A stretch of DNA of 64,000 nucleotides, taken from NCBI RefSeq assembly GCF_013177735.1, contig NZ_WOEZ01000180.1:1-64000 (forward strand), read 5' to 3'. A program made the translations under genes and the position numbers. Origin of the DNA: Paraburkholderia elongata. Lineage in GTDB: Bacteria > Pseudomonadota > Gammaproteobacteria > Burkholderiales > Burkholderiaceae. Shown here in pieces: positions 17,977 through 26,783 of this stretch (its first letter is position 1; each line of letters begins with the position of its first letter). The notes beneath the pieces were generated by a model. It was not told the origin of the DNA. It searched no databases and worked only from the letters and a program-made list of their open reading frames with translations.

Positions 17977-18903
17977 TTGACAGATTCCGAGGCGCTGCGG
18001 CGCGCTCAGGCCGTCCGCCATTTCAACCGCTTCTATACGCAGCACATCGGCGCTCTGCACGAGCATTTGGCAAAAAGTGCCTTCTCGCTGACGGAAGTGC
18101 GCGTTCTGCATGAACTGTCCCGCGGACGCGCGCAGACGGCCTCGGTGCTCGGGCGCAGTCTCGGTCTCGACAGCGGCTACCTCAGCCGCCTTCTGACCAG
18201 CTTCGAACGACGCAATCTGATTACACGGCGCCCGTCCGACTCGGATGCGCGCCAGTCGCTGATCGCCCTCACCGACAACGGCCACGCGGCCTACGCACCG
18301 CTCGATATGGCAGCAATCGAAGAAGTATCGGTGCTGCTGAACGGCCTGACGGCACTCTCACAGGAACAGTTGATCACCGCGATGAAGGTGATCGAGCGGC
18401 TGCTCGACGGCAAGCCGAAGCACGAACTCGTGATCCTTCGGCAACCACGCGCCGGTGACTGCGGCTGGCTCGTGCACCGGCAGGCGCAGTGGTTCGCGGC
18501 GCAACACGGCTGGGATCAATCGTTCGAAGGCTTGCTCGCGCGCATCGTCGCCGATTACTCGCAGCGCAGCGATCCGGTGCGCGAGATGTGCTGGGTCGCC
18601 GATCAGGAAGGCATGGTGGTCGGCTCGGTGTGCATCGTCGGGGTCTCGACGACCGTGGCAGGCGTGCGGCTGTTGTGGGTCGAGCCGGACGTGCAGCGTC
18701 TTGGCATCGGCACGCAATTGATGAGCGAATGCGTGCGGTTCGCGCGACGCGCGGGTTACACAAAACTCACGCTGACCACGGCCAACACGCTCAAGGAGCC
18801 GCGCCGGCTATGCGAGCGCGCCGGCTTCCAGCTCGCCTGCACGACGGCGGAGCGGCGCTTCGGCAAGGATCTGATGATCGAGCGATGGGAGTTGGAGTTA
18901 TAG
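17977..18903 (+). CDS. MarR-family regulator fused to a GNAT acetyltransferase domain
   Basis: A 308-residue two-domain protein. Residues 10-145 are a MarR winged helix (VRVLHELSRGRAQTASVLGRSLGLDSGYLSRLLTSFERRNLITRRPSDSDARQSLIALT). Residues 150-308 are a GNAT domain with the acetyl-CoA loop near VEPDVQRLGIGTQLMSECVRFAR and C-terminal LCERAGFQL. TTG 17977 is preferred because GGGGAG precedes it. Such fusions are widespread in soil Proteobacteria and Actinobacteria; the acetylated substrate is not known. Single gene, ended by a bidirectional terminator. Confidence 0.88.
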   Translation: MTDSEALRRAQAVRHFNRFYTQHIGALHEHLAKSAFSLTEVRVLHELSRGRAQTASVLGRSLGLDSGYLSRLLTSFERRNLITRRPSDSDARQSLIALTDNGHAAYAPLDMAAIEEVSVLLNGLTALSQEQLITAMKVIERLLDGKPKHELVILRQPRAGDCGWLVHRQAQWFAAQHGWDQSFEGLLARIVADYSQRSDPVREMCWVADQEGMVVGSVCIVGVSTTVAGVRLLWVEPDVQRLGIGTQLMSECVRFARRAGYTKLTLTTANTLKEPRRLCERAGFQLACTTAERRFGKDLMIERWELEL

Positions 18904-18929
18904 GCCCGCTAACGAATGCGCGGCGCATG

Positions 18930-18964
18930 AAAAAAACGCCACGGTTTGCAACCGTGGCGTTTTC
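18930..18964. terminator. Bidirectional intrinsic terminator
   Basis: AAAACGCCACGG and CCGTGGCGTTTT pair around TTTGCAA with A and T runs on the two sides; it separates the convergent MarR-GNAT and metQ-like genes. Confidence 0.92.
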
Positions 18965-18996
18965 GTTTTGCGGCGCAGGTTGTTGAAGGCTATCGC

Positions 18997-19809
18997 TTAG
19001 AACGACGGCACCACCGAACCCTTGAACTGCGTCTTGATGAACTGGCGCACGTCTTCAGACTGGTAAGCCGCGACCAGCTTCTTGACCCACGGCTTGTCCT
19101 TGTCCTGCGCGCGCACGGCGATCAGGTTAGCGTACGGGCTGTGAATGTCTTCAAGCGCGATCGAATCTTTGGTCGGCTGCAGACCGGCTGCCAGCGCGAA
19201 GTTCGTGTTGATCGCGGCAGCATCGACATCCGACAGCGAGCGCGGCAGTTGTGCTGCGTCCAGCTCGACCAGCTTGATCTTCTTCGGATTCTCAGCGACG
19301 TCGAGCGGCGTTGCGTTATTGCCGTTCGTGCCCGCGCCGGCCTTCAGCTTGATCACACCTTGCGCCTGCAACAGCAGCAGCGCGCGGTTCTCGTTCGACG
19401 GATCGTTCGGCACGGCGATCTTCGCGCCTTGCGCCAGATCCTTCAGCGACTTCAGCTTCTTCGAATAAATACCTAGCGGCGAAATGTACGTCAGACCGGC
19501 ATTGACGATCTTGTAGCCTCGTTGCTTGACCTGGCTGTCGAGGTACGGCTGGTGCTGGAAGCTGTTGGCGTCCAGATCGCCTGCGTCGAGCGCGGCGTTC
19601 GGCTGCACGTAGTCGTTGAATTCGACGACCTTCACGTTCAGGCCTTCGCGCTTCGCCACTTTCGTGACGACTTCCCAGATTTGCGCATCAGGACCACCGA
19701 TGGTGCCGACCTTGATGACCTTGTCGTCGGCATGTGCGCCGAAGCTGGTGACGATAGCCGCACCGGCGATCACTGCCGAAAGGGCTTTAAGGATGTTTCT
19801 GCGCTGCAT
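18997..19809 (-). CDS. metQ: MetQ/NlpA-family substrate-binding protein (orphan)
   Basis: A 270-residue periplasmic binding protein of the methionine ABC family: KVIKVGTIGGPDAQIWEVV, NDYVQPNAALDAGDLDANSFQHQPYLD, and IAVPNDPSNENRALLLLQAQG are characteristic. The signal peptide (residues 1-27, ending AHADD) has no lipobox Cys, so it would be soluble in the periplasm rather than a lipoprotein like classical MetQ. No metN or metI lies nearby, so the partner permease must be encoded elsewhere. Ligand by family is D/L-methionine or a related compound. Confidence 0.88.
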   Translation of the reverse strand: MQRRNILKALSAVIAGAAIVTSFGAHADDKVIKVGTIGGPDAQIWEVVTKVAKREGLNVKVVEFNDYVQPNAALDAGDLDANSFQHQPYLDSQVKQRGYKIVNAGLTYISPLGIYSKKLKSLKDLAQGAKIAVPNDPSNENRALLLLQAQGVIKLKAGAGTNGNNATPLDVAENPKKIKLVELDAAQLPRSLSDVDAAAINTNFALAAGLQPTKDSIALEDIHSPYANLIAVRAQDKDKPWVKKLVAAYQSEDVRQFIKTQFKGSVVPSF

Positions 19810-19885
19810 GTAATTCTCGCTTTTTCTGATCGATGTCAGATTCGGGTGGAAGCCGGCGGCAGCGCTGCTGCGGTTGCGCGCTCCC

Positions 19886-19920
19886 GGCAGTGCGCCTGGC
19901 AGTGCGCCTGGCAGTGCGCC
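19886..19920. repeat. Three tandem 12-bp repeats
   Basis: GGCAGTGCGCCT is repeated three times head to tail (last copy lacks its final base) in the gap between the metQ-like gene and the chemoreceptor. No function is evident; slipped-strand length variation is likely. Confidence 0.8.
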
Positions 19921-19984
19921 GCCAACTGGACCGCAAATGGTCTCATATGCCCGGCGAGATGGGAAATATCACGATCGCATATCG

Positions 19985-21550
19985 TTATGCACCCTGCGCG
20001 GCGCCGTTCACGCGAAATGCGCTGACCGTGTCACGCAGACGCCCCGCCTGATCCTGCAATGACGCCGCGGCAGCCGCCGCCTGTTCGACCAGCGCCGCGT
20101 TCTGCTGCGTCACTTCGTCCATCTGCGTGACCGCGCGGCCCACTTGCGAAATGCCGCTGCTCTGCTCCTCGGACGCTGCCGCGATCTCACCCATGATGTC
20201 GGTGACGCGCTGCACCGCTTGCAGAATTTCGCCCATCGTCGTGCCGGCCTGCTGGACCAGCGTCGACCCGTTGTGCACGCGCTCCACCGACGCGCCGATC
20301 AACTGCTTGATCTCCTTGGCCGCCGTTCCCGAGCGCTGCGCGAGGTTGCGCACTTCCCCGGCGACGACCGCAAAGCCGCGGCCCTGCTCGCCGGCGCGCG
20401 CGGCTTCGACCGCCGCGTTCAGCGCCAGAATGTTCGTCTGGAACGCGATGCCTTCGATCACACCGATGATGTCGGCGATCTGCCGCGAGCTGTCGTTGAT
20501 CTCACCCATCGTACCGATCACGCGGCTGACTACGTCATTGCCGCGCATCGCGATTTCCGATGCGCTGTGCGCCAGACCGCTCGCCTGGCGCGCGTTGTCC
20601 GCGTTCTGCTTGACCGTCGCGGTGAGCTCTTCCATGCTCGCCGCCGTCTCCTGCAACGAGGCCGCTTGCTGCTCGGTGCGCTGTGACAGATCGCCGTTGC
20701 CCGCGGCGATCTGCTGGGTCGCCGAGGCAATCGATTCCGCCGAGTGGCGAATCTCGCCGATGGTCCGTTGCAAACGGATCTGCATGTCGTGCATGGCCGC
20801 CATCATGCTGGTCTTGTCTTGCGGACGAACGTCGACCACCTGCGTGAGATCGCCCCTGGCGATGCTCGCGGCAAGGCGCGCCGCCTGGTCCGGCTCGCCG
20901 CCGAGACTCGCGCGCACGTTGCGGATGATCAGCACCATCGCCAGCGAAATGATCGCGCCGATGACCAGCACGACGAGCAGGTGGCCCAGCAGCGTTTCGT
21001 GGTAGACCGTGTCGATGTCCTTGATGAACACACCGCTTGTGATGTTCCAGTCCCACGGCGCGAAACGCACCACATAGCTGATTTTCGGCACCGCGGTTTC
21101 GCTGTGCGGCAAGCGTCCGCGATATTGCGCGAAGCCGCGGCCGCTCGACTTGGCGGCGTCGACGATCGCGACATACAGCAGCTTGCCGTCCGGGTCCTTG
21201 AAATCGCCGACGGGTTTACCGACCATTTGCGGCAATGTCGGGTGCATCAGCACGACCGGCTTCGAGTCCATCACGAACAGATAACCGGATTCGCCGTAGC
21301 GCATCGTAGCGAGGCGTGCGAGCGCTTCGCGCTGTGCGTCGGCCTCGCTCATCTTGCCGCTCTGCGAAAGCGCGTAGTAGCCGTTCACGATGCCCTGCGC
21401 CGCGTCAACGAGGTTCACCATCCCCGCCTTGCGCTCGGCCAGCATCGTGCTGCGCGTTTCGACCGCGCTCCACAGCCCGACGCCAAGCAGCCCCAGCCAG
21501 ACGAGCGCGAGCGACAGCCATAGTTTGCGATTCAAACTCATCCTGCTCAT
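19985..21550 (-). CDS. Methyl-accepting chemotaxis protein with a Cache sensor
   Basis: A 521-residue chemoreceptor. A first membrane helix at about residues 10-30 (LWLSLALVWLGLLGVGLWSAV) is followed by a single-Cache periplasmic sensor (ARLATMRYGESGYLFVMDSKPVVLMHPTLPQMVGK, KISYVVRFAPWDWNITSGVF), a second helix near 190-212, a HAMP segment (LAASIARGDLTQVV), and the cytoplasmic signalling domain with the hairpin tip VIEGIAFQTNILALNAAVEAARAGEQGRGFAVVA. Small ligands such as carboxylates are usual for this sensor type. Start ATG 21550 chosen; 21541 is also possible. No che genes are nearby. Confidence 0.93.
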   Translation of the reverse strand: MSRMSLNRKLWLSLALVWLGLLGVGLWSAVETRSTMLAERKAGMVNLVDAAQGIVNGYYALSQSGKMSEADAQREALARLATMRYGESGYLFVMDSKPVVLMHPTLPQMVGKPVGDFKDPDGKLLYVAIVDAAKSSGRGFAQYRGRLPHSETAVPKISYVVRFAPWDWNITSGVFIKDIDTVYHETLLGHLLVVLVIGAIISLAMVLIIRNVRASLGGEPDQAARLAASIARGDLTQVVDVRPQDKTSMMAAMHDMQIRLQRTIGEIRHSAESIASATQQIAAGNGDLSQRTEQQAASLQETAASMEELTATVKQNADNARQASGLAHSASEIAMRGNDVVSRVIGTMGEINDSSRQIADIIGVIEGIAFQTNILALNAAVEAARAGEQGRGFAVVAGEVRNLAQRSGTAAKEIKQLIGASVERVHNGSTLVQQAGTTMGEILQAVQRVTDIMGEIAAASEEQSSGISQVGRAVTQMDEVTQQNAALVEQAAAAAASLQDQAGRLRDTVSAFRVNGAAQGA

Positions 21551-21825
21551 TGTTGTGGTCTCTCTCGTGTGATTCGTGTTCTGTTTGCGGGCCGGCGTCG
21601 CCGCCCGCTCGCGCTGTGCGAGGGGGCTGACAGCCTGGCGCGCAAACGATTGCCTCAGGTATATCGGCATGGCAGCCGCTCAACTTGAGGCAGGCTGTAA
21701 GGAAACGACGGCCGGAAAAAGAGATGTGCTGAGGTTGAGCGTGCGCAACGAATCGTCCGGTGACAGATAATCAAGGCCAATGCCGCGAACCCATGCGGCC
21801 CGTTCAATCACTTACGAGAACGCTC

Positions 21826-22116
21826 ATGTACGTCATCAATCTCACCTACACCGCATCGCTCGAACGGATCGACGACGCACTCGAAGCGCATCGCGCATTT
21901 CTGACAAAACAGTTCGAAGCAGGGGTATTCGTGGCCGCCGGGCCGAAGGTTCCGCGCGACGGCGGCATCATTCTGGCGGTGCGCATCGAGCGCGATAAGC
22001 TGGATGAGATTCTCGCCAGCGACCCGTTCGCCGAACAGAAGCTCGCGCGTTACGAGGTGACGGAGTTCAAGACGACGCGGCTCGCGCCGGGAATGAATTT
22101 GCCGATGCCGGCTTGA
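21826..22116 (+). CDS. YciI-family protein
   Basis: A 96-residue protein of the YciI (YCII-related, ferredoxin-like alpha+beta) family: INLTYTASLERIDDALEAHRAFLTKQFEAGVFVAAGPKVPRDGGIILA and DPFAEQKLARYEVTEFKTTR. Its His/Asp pair at the start of the second helix and the GPK strand are family features. Function of the family is poorly defined. It stands alone between the divergent chemoreceptor gene and the convergent SCO gene. Confidence 0.85.
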   Translation: MYVINLTYTASLERIDDALEAHRAFLTKQFEAGVFVAAGPKVPRDGGIILAVRIERDKLDEILASDPFAEQKLARYEVTEFKTTRLAPGMNLPMPA

Positions 22117-22182
22117 GGACAACAGCGAAGGAAATTGAATACGGGCACGCGGCAGATGCACGCGCCCGCCTGCATCAATGTA

Positions 22183-22812
22183 TCAATCGAGCAGCAGCTT
22201 GATATCGTGCACCCACGGCGTGGCGCCTTGGCCGTCGCGCGCGAACAGACGCAGCTTGCCGTCTGTGTCGAACACATAGCTCGCCGCCGTGTGGTCCATC
22301 GTGTAGCTATCGGGCGTCTTGCCCGGCACTTTCGCGTAGTAGACGCGAAAGTCTTTCGTGATCTTGGTAAGTTGTACCTGGTCCGCCGGACGCAAGCCGA
22401 CGAACGTCGGGTTGAACGCCGGCACGTATTGCGCAAGCAGGGCCGGCGTGTCGCGGTCGGGATCGACGGTGACGAACAGCACCTGCACGCGTTTTGCGTC
22501 TTCCGGGCCGAGTTGCTGGAGCGCTTGCGAGAGCTCGGCCATCGTGGTCGGGCAGACGTCCGGGCAGTGCGTGTAGCCAAAGAACAGCACTACGACTTTG
22601 CCCTTGTAATCCGCCATCGTGCGGACCTTGCCGGACGTGTCGGGCAGCGAGAAGTTGCTCCCGAATTGCGTGTTGCCGGTGATGTCGAGGTTCTGGAACG
22701 CCGGCGGCTGCTTGCCGCAGCCCGCCACCAGCAGCGCGCCGCCGAGTGCGCAAGCGATCAGGGTGACACGCGCGGCGGAACGCGCCGCCCGCACGAAGCG
22801 TTGTGTAAGCAT
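22183..22812 (-). CDS. SCO1/SenC-type copper chaperone lipoprotein
   Basis: A 209-residue periplasmic thioredoxin-fold lipoprotein that delivers copper to the CuA site of cytochrome c oxidase subunit II. The signal ends in the lipobox LLVAGCGKQ. The copper motif CPDVC is in FFGYTHCPDVCPTTM and the distal ligand His lies in SYTMDHTAASYVFD. Last gene of the minus-strand ctaA-ctaB-sco run, 5 bp after ctaB. Confidence 0.93.
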   Translation of the reverse strand: MLTQRFVRAARSAARVTLIACALGGALLVAGCGKQPPAFQNLDITGNTQFGSNFSLPDTSGKVRTMADYKGKVVVLFFGYTHCPDVCPTTMAELSQALQQLGPEDAKRVQVLFVTVDPDRDTPALLAQYVPAFNPTFVGLRPADQVQLTKITKDFRVYYAKVPGKTPDSYTMDHTAASYVFDTDGKLRLFARDGQGATPWVHDIKLLLD

Positions 22813-22817
22813 GGGTG

Positions 22818-23723
22818 TTACGCGCCGATCACGACGCGCGCATAGTGGTCGATTAACAGCGCGGCGAAGAGCAGCGACAAATAAACGATCGAGTAACGGA
22901 AGGTCTTACGCGCCAAGTTGTCGGAATATTCCCGATAGATCTTCCACGCATACGCGAGAAACACGGCGCCGAGCAACACTGCCGCCGCGAGGTACACCAC
23001 GCCGCTCATGCCTGAGATGAACGGCATCATCGTGACCGCGAACAGGATCACGGTGTACAGCAGAATATGCAGGCGCGTGTACTTTTCGCCGTGCGTGTTC
23101 GGCAGCATCGGCAGACCGGCGTTTTCGTAGTCTTTGCGGCGATACAGCGCGAGCGCCCAGAAATGCGGCGGCGTCCACACGAAAATGATCAGCACGAGAA
23201 TCCATGCGTCGCCCGGCACATGACCGGTGACGGCGGCCCAACCGAGCGCCGGCGGCATCGCGCCAGACGCGCCGCCGATCACAATGTTCTGCGGCGTGGC
23301 CGGTTTGAGCAGCAGCGTATAGATGACCGCATAGCCGACGAAGGTGGCGAGCGTGAGCCACATGGTCAGCGGATTGGCGAACGTGTAGAGCGTCCACATG
23401 CCGAGGCCGCCGAGCACGGCCGAAAACAGCAGGATTTGCGGGGTCGTAATTTCGCCGCGCGCGGACGGCCGCCACGACGTGCGACGCATCTTCGCGTCGA
23501 TCTTCTGTTCCATCAGGCAATTGATGGCGAACGCCGCACCGGCCAGCAGCCAGATGCCGACTGTGCCACCGATCAGGACGGTCCACGGCACCATGCCGGG
23601 CGTCGACAGAAACATGCCGATGACTGCGCAGAACACAGCGAGCTGCGTGACGCGCGGCTTCGTCAGGGCGATGTACTGGGAGACCCGGCTACCGGGCGTT
23701 TGGGAGAGTGTTGTGCTGTCCAT
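22818..23723 (-). CDS. ctaB: Protohaem IX farnesyltransferase (haem O synthase)
   Basis: A 301-residue UbiA-family membrane prenyltransferase that converts haem B to haem O for the aa3 oxidase. Conserved sites: LTKPRVTQLAVFCAVIGMF, NCLMEQKIDAKMRRTSWRP (first Asp-rich motif, NxxxDxxxD) and RRKDYENAGLPMLPNTHGEK (second motif). About nine membrane helices. Overlaps neither neighbour but is separated from ctaA by only 6 bp. Confidence 0.95.
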   Translation of the reverse strand: MDSTTLSQTPGSRVSQYIALTKPRVTQLAVFCAVIGMFLSTPGMVPWTVLIGGTVGIWLLAGAAFAINCLMEQKIDAKMRRTSWRPSARGEITTPQILLFSAVLGGLGMWTLYTFANPLTMWLTLATFVGYAVIYTLLLKPATPQNIVIGGASGAMPPALGWAAVTGHVPGDAWILVLIIFVWTPPHFWALALYRRKDYENAGLPMLPNTHGEKYTRLHILLYTVILFAVTMMPFISGMSGVVYLAAAVLLGAVFLAYAWKIYREYSDNLARKTFRYSIVYLSLLFAALLIDHYARVVIGA

Positions 23724-23729
23724 GTGGGG

Positions 23730-24848
23730 TCACGCTGGCGCGGCATCGCGCGCAGGCAACACGGCGCGGCCGGGACGGCTATAAGCGATTCGAAAGTTTA
23801 ACATAACGAGCAGAAGCAGCAGGATGGCGGCCCCCCCGTTATGCGCGACCGCAATGGGCAACGGCCATTGCAGGACGATGTTCGACAGGCCGGTGATGAA
23901 CTGGATCAACACCACCAGCAACACGCCGTTTGCCGGCCGCCGCAGTGACTCGAAACGGCGCAGTTTCAGCGCAAACCACGCCAGATACGCGACCACGACG
24001 ATCGCGAACGTGCGGTGTGTCCAGTGAATTGCGACCAGCGCATCTTGCGTGATCATGTCGCCGTCGCCGGTCATGCCGAGCGCGCGCCACAAGTGGAAGC
24101 CGTGCGTGAAGTCCATCGGCGGGACCCATTGGCCGTTGCAGGTCGGAAAGTCCGTGCAGGCGAGCACCGCGTAGTTGGTGCTGACCCAGCCGCCCAAAGC
24201 GATCTGCATGATCAGCAGCACGAGACCGGCGATCGCCGCCGCACGCCAGCGCGCGGCTTCGGGCTCATAAGCCGGCAGCGGCGTTTGGCGCGCCGCCAGC
24301 CAGCCGAGCGTGCCGAGCAACGCGAGGCCGAGCAGCAAATGGGTCGTCACGATGATCGGTTGCAGCTTCATGGTCACGGTCCATGCGCCGAATGCGCCCT
24401 GCACGAGAATCAGCAGCAGCAGCGAAGTCGGCCACCACGGCGACACATGCAGCGGACGGCGCTTGATACGTGCAGTCCATGCAATCAAGGTCTGCGCGAT
24501 GATCAGCACGCCGATCGCCATCGCGAAGTAACGGTGGATCATCTCTATCCAGGCTTTGGTCATGCTGACCGGGCCGGTGGGCATCAATTGATGCGCGGCG
24601 GTAATCGCGGCGTGCGCAATGAATGGCGACGACGTGCCATAGCAACCGGGCCAGTCCGGGCAGCCGAGACCGGAATCGGTGAGACGCGTAAAGCCGCCGA
24701 ACATCACCAGGTCCAGCGTCAGGAAGGTGGTGAGCCACACCAGCTTGCGGAATTTATTGTCGTCGGCCTTGACCCATACATAGGACAGCGGCAACAACGC
24801 GATACACAAGCCGATCAGGGCCAGTTGCAGAAGTTGCAATGCGGACAT
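23730..24848 (-). CDS. ctaA: Haem A synthase (COX15/CtaA family)
   Basis: A 372-residue membrane mono-oxygenase that oxidises haem O to haem A. Eight helices can be traced; the haem-ligand histidines appear in IEMIHRYFAMAIGVLI, VTTHLLLGLALLGTL, ALVAIHWTHRTFAIVVV and VAHNGGAAILLLL. The N-terminal FGGFTRLTDSGLGCPDWPGCYG motif with paired Cys is diagnostic. Between the 220-aa membrane protein and ctaB in an assembly-factor operon. Confidence 0.95.
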   Translation of the reverse strand: MSALQLLQLALIGLCIALLPLSYVWVKADDNKFRKLVWLTTFLTLDLVMFGGFTRLTDSGLGCPDWPGCYGTSSPFIAHAAITAAHQLMPTGPVSMTKAWIEMIHRYFAMAIGVLIIAQTLIAWTARIKRRPLHVSPWWPTSLLLLILVQGAFGAWTVTMKLQPIIVTTHLLLGLALLGTLGWLAARQTPLPAYEPEAARWRAAAIAGLVLLIMQIALGGWVSTNYAVLACTDFPTCNGQWVPPMDFTHGFHLWRALGMTGDGDMITQDALVAIHWTHRTFAIVVVAYLAWFALKLRRFESLRRPANGVLLVVLIQFITGLSNIVLQWPLPIAVAHNGGAAILLLLLVMLNFRIAYSRPGRAVLPARDAAPA

Positions 24849-24870
24849 CTTTCTTACCCTAGTTGCGGCA

Positions 24871-25533
24871 TCAGCCGATGCTCGACCATTTGAGCAGCTT
24901 GGTCACGTCGCCCTTGATCTTGCTGGGGTTCGGATCTTTCGGGAAACGCATCATCAGATTGCCGTTCGGATCGACCATGTAGATGTGGTCGGTGAGTTGG
25001 GTGCCGGTATCGGTCGGCAGCCATGCGGACACCTGCGCCGGGTTGGCGATCAGCATGTCGGTGTCGGGATAGGCCTTTTGTATCACGTCGGACACGTTGC
25101 CTGCATCGGTGCGCAGCCACACTTCGACGACTCGTTCGCGTTCCGGGCCCTGAGCTGCGCGGATTTGTCGCATGAAGTACAGCTTGGTGACGCAGGCTTT
25201 GTCGCACGCGCTGTTGTCGACGGAGATCATCAGCCAGTGGCCGCGCAGCGACGCGAGCTTGAGCGGCTTGCCGTCTTCACCCGTGACAACGAGCGAATCG
25301 GGAATCGGCCGCTGCGGTTCGACCAGCGTGCCGTAGCTCGTGCTGCCGCCGGCCGGCTTGACCACGTAATAAACAAAATACGACACGGCGATCGGCGCGG
25401 CGCAGATGAACGCCAGCAGCAGCAGCATCCAGCGGCCACGCTTCCACGATCCATCGCCATTGGGTTGACCAGGCATCACTTTCGGAGCTGCGGATTTGCC
25501 GGCTTGCGGCGAACGGGGAGATTGCGTCGACAC
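24871..25533 (-). CDS. Membrane-anchored thioredoxin-like protein of the cta locus
   Basis: A 220-residue protein with one helix at about 35-55 (WMLLLLAFICAAPIAVSYFVYYVV) and a periplasmic thioredoxin-like region (SLVVTGEDGKPLKLASLRGHWLMISVDNSACDKACVTKLYFMRQIRAAQGPERERV). The CDKAC pair sits where SCO proteins have CxxxC, and IYMVDPNGNLMMRFPKD resembles the SCO C-terminus. It is conserved in Burkholderiales cta clusters; I infer a role in copper delivery or disulphide chemistry during oxidase assembly. Between SURF1 and ctaA. Confidence 0.75.
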   Translation of the reverse strand: MSTQSPRSPQAGKSAAPKVMPGQPNGDGSWKRGRWMLLLLAFICAAPIAVSYFVYYVVKPAGGSTSYGTLVEPQRPIPDSLVVTGEDGKPLKLASLRGHWLMISVDNSACDKACVTKLYFMRQIRAAQGPERERVVEVWLRTDAGNVSDVIQKAYPDTDMLIANPAQVSAWLPTDTGTQLTDHIYMVDPNGNLMMRFPKDPNPSKIKGDVTKLLKWSSIG

Positions 25534-25605
25534 TACAGGACCTCTTTCAATGATTGCGCGGCTTCGAGGCCCCTGTTCGGGGTACGGGAAACCGCAGGCG
25601 ATGCG

Positions 25606-26322
25606 TTACGCGCTCGGCGCGTGCTCTTTCTTTGCGGCGCGGCGCGCGGCGTACAGGCCGAAGACGAGGGCCGCGGCCGCCATGCCCCACCACTGGAACA
25701 TGTAGCCATAGTTGCGCTCGACGCCGCTCGTCGGCGCTGGCCAGTCGCGCACCAGCTTGTCACCGTCGTCGCTCAATTGCTGGATCACGAACGATTGCAA
25801 CGGCAGCCCGGTTTCCGCAGCGTAGGCCGCCGTATCCAGATTCTGGCGGATCGTCTGATGCGCGGCCGACCCGCCCTGCCCCAACTCGAAAGCACGCGAG
25901 GCATCGGCACGCGCAATGCCTTCGATGTCGATCTCGCCTTGCGGCGTGGTGTACGGCGCGATGGTCTCGCGATTGTTCATGTTGCGCGGCAGCCAGCCGC
26001 GATTGACCAGCACATAACCGCCGTCGGCCAGTTTAAAAGGCATCACGACGTAAAAGCCCGGCTGATCGTTATACGGGCGATTATCCAGATAGACGACTTT
26101 GTCTGCGACGAAACTGCCACGCGCCTTCACGCGATGGAATTCGATGTCCTTCAGTTCAACCGGCGTAGCGCTGACAGGCTGCGCGGGCGCGTCTTCAAAC
26201 TGCGTGATGTGCGCTTCGAGCGCTTCCTTCTGATGTGCGCGGTCGCGCTGCCAGAAACCGAGCCGCACGGTCACCGCAATCACCAGCAAAATCAACAGCG
26301 CGGGAATGGGGCGGAACTTCAT
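25606..26322 (-). CDS. SURF1-family cytochrome oxidase biogenesis protein
   Basis: A 238-residue protein with a membrane helix at each end (LLILLVIAVTVRLGFWQ, WWGMAAAALVFGLYA) and the periplasmic SURF1 domain between, including LGFWQRDRAHQKEAL, VYLDNRPYNDQPGFYVVMPF, VLVNRGWLPRNMNN. It binds haem A and aids its insertion into subunit I. Upstream of the 220-aa membrane protein and ctaA on the same strand. Confidence 0.93.
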   Translation of the reverse strand: MKFRPIPALLILLVIAVTVRLGFWQRDRAHQKEALEAHITQFEDAPAQPVSATPVELKDIEFHRVKARGSFVADKVVYLDNRPYNDQPGFYVVMPFKLADGGYVLVNRGWLPRNMNNRETIAPYTTPQGEIDIEGIARADASRAFELGQGGSAAHQTIRQNLDTAAYAAETGLPLQSFVIQQLSDDGDKLVRDWPAPTSGVERNYGYMFQWWGMAAAALVFGLYAARRAAKKEHAPSA

Positions 26323-26436
26323 CGAACGCGCTCCGACACCAGCGCTTGCGACAGCGTCTGGAACCTACGGCAGACGCCGGCGCGCGGTGCGATAATAAAC
26401 GTCTTGCCTCTGCGCTTCCTGGTTTCAGTTGGTTCC

Positions 26437-26646
26437 ATGCACATTCTCGTTCCCATCGCCTTCGTCCTGATCATCGCCAGCATGGTGTCGGCGCTGTATT
26501 TCATGATGCATGACAAGGGCAAAACCAAGCGGATGGTCTGGTCGCTCGCCACGCGGGTGGGCCTGTCGATCTCGCTGTTCCTGTTCATCCTGTTCGCTCA
26601 CTGGATGGGCTGGATTCAGTCGACCGGTATTCCTTACGGGCGTTGA
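26437..26646 (+). CDS. DUF2909 twin-transmembrane protein
   Basis: A 69-residue protein with two helices (IPIAFVLIIASMVSALYFMM type segment at 3-25 and a second at about 40-60, LSISLFLFILFAHWMGW) separated by the basic KGKTKRM loop. This is the twin-transmembrane DUF2909 family that accompanies cytochrome c oxidase genes in Beta- and Gammaproteobacteria. It is the only plus-strand gene of the cta locus and reads towards the ctaE terminator. Role in oxidase assembly is inferred from conserved neighbourhood only. Confidence 0.8.
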   Translation: MHILVPIAFVLIIASMVSALYFMMHDKGKTKRMVWSLATRVGLSISLFLFILFAHWMGWIQSTGIPYGR

Positions 26647-26689
26647 GCTCAGCGGGAAGCACTTCGCGTCACCAATCCCACCAAACAAA

Positions 26690-26719
26690 ACGCCGCCCTG
26701 ACAGGGTCGAGGGCGGCGC
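26690..26719. terminator. Intrinsic terminator after ctaE
   Basis: CGCCGCCCT and AGGGCGGCG pair around a 10-nt loop. On the minus strand the stem is followed by TTTTGTTT, so it ends the ctaC-to-ctaE transcript. Confidence 0.75.
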
Positions 26720-26783
26720 TGCATAACTTGTGCGTACTGCTCGTGCGCCGCGCCCTTGAAAGGCGATGCGCGAACTGCCTGCG

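Noticed and set aside
19886..19920. CRISPR-like array
   Set aside because: Only three contiguous 12-bp repeats with no spacers.
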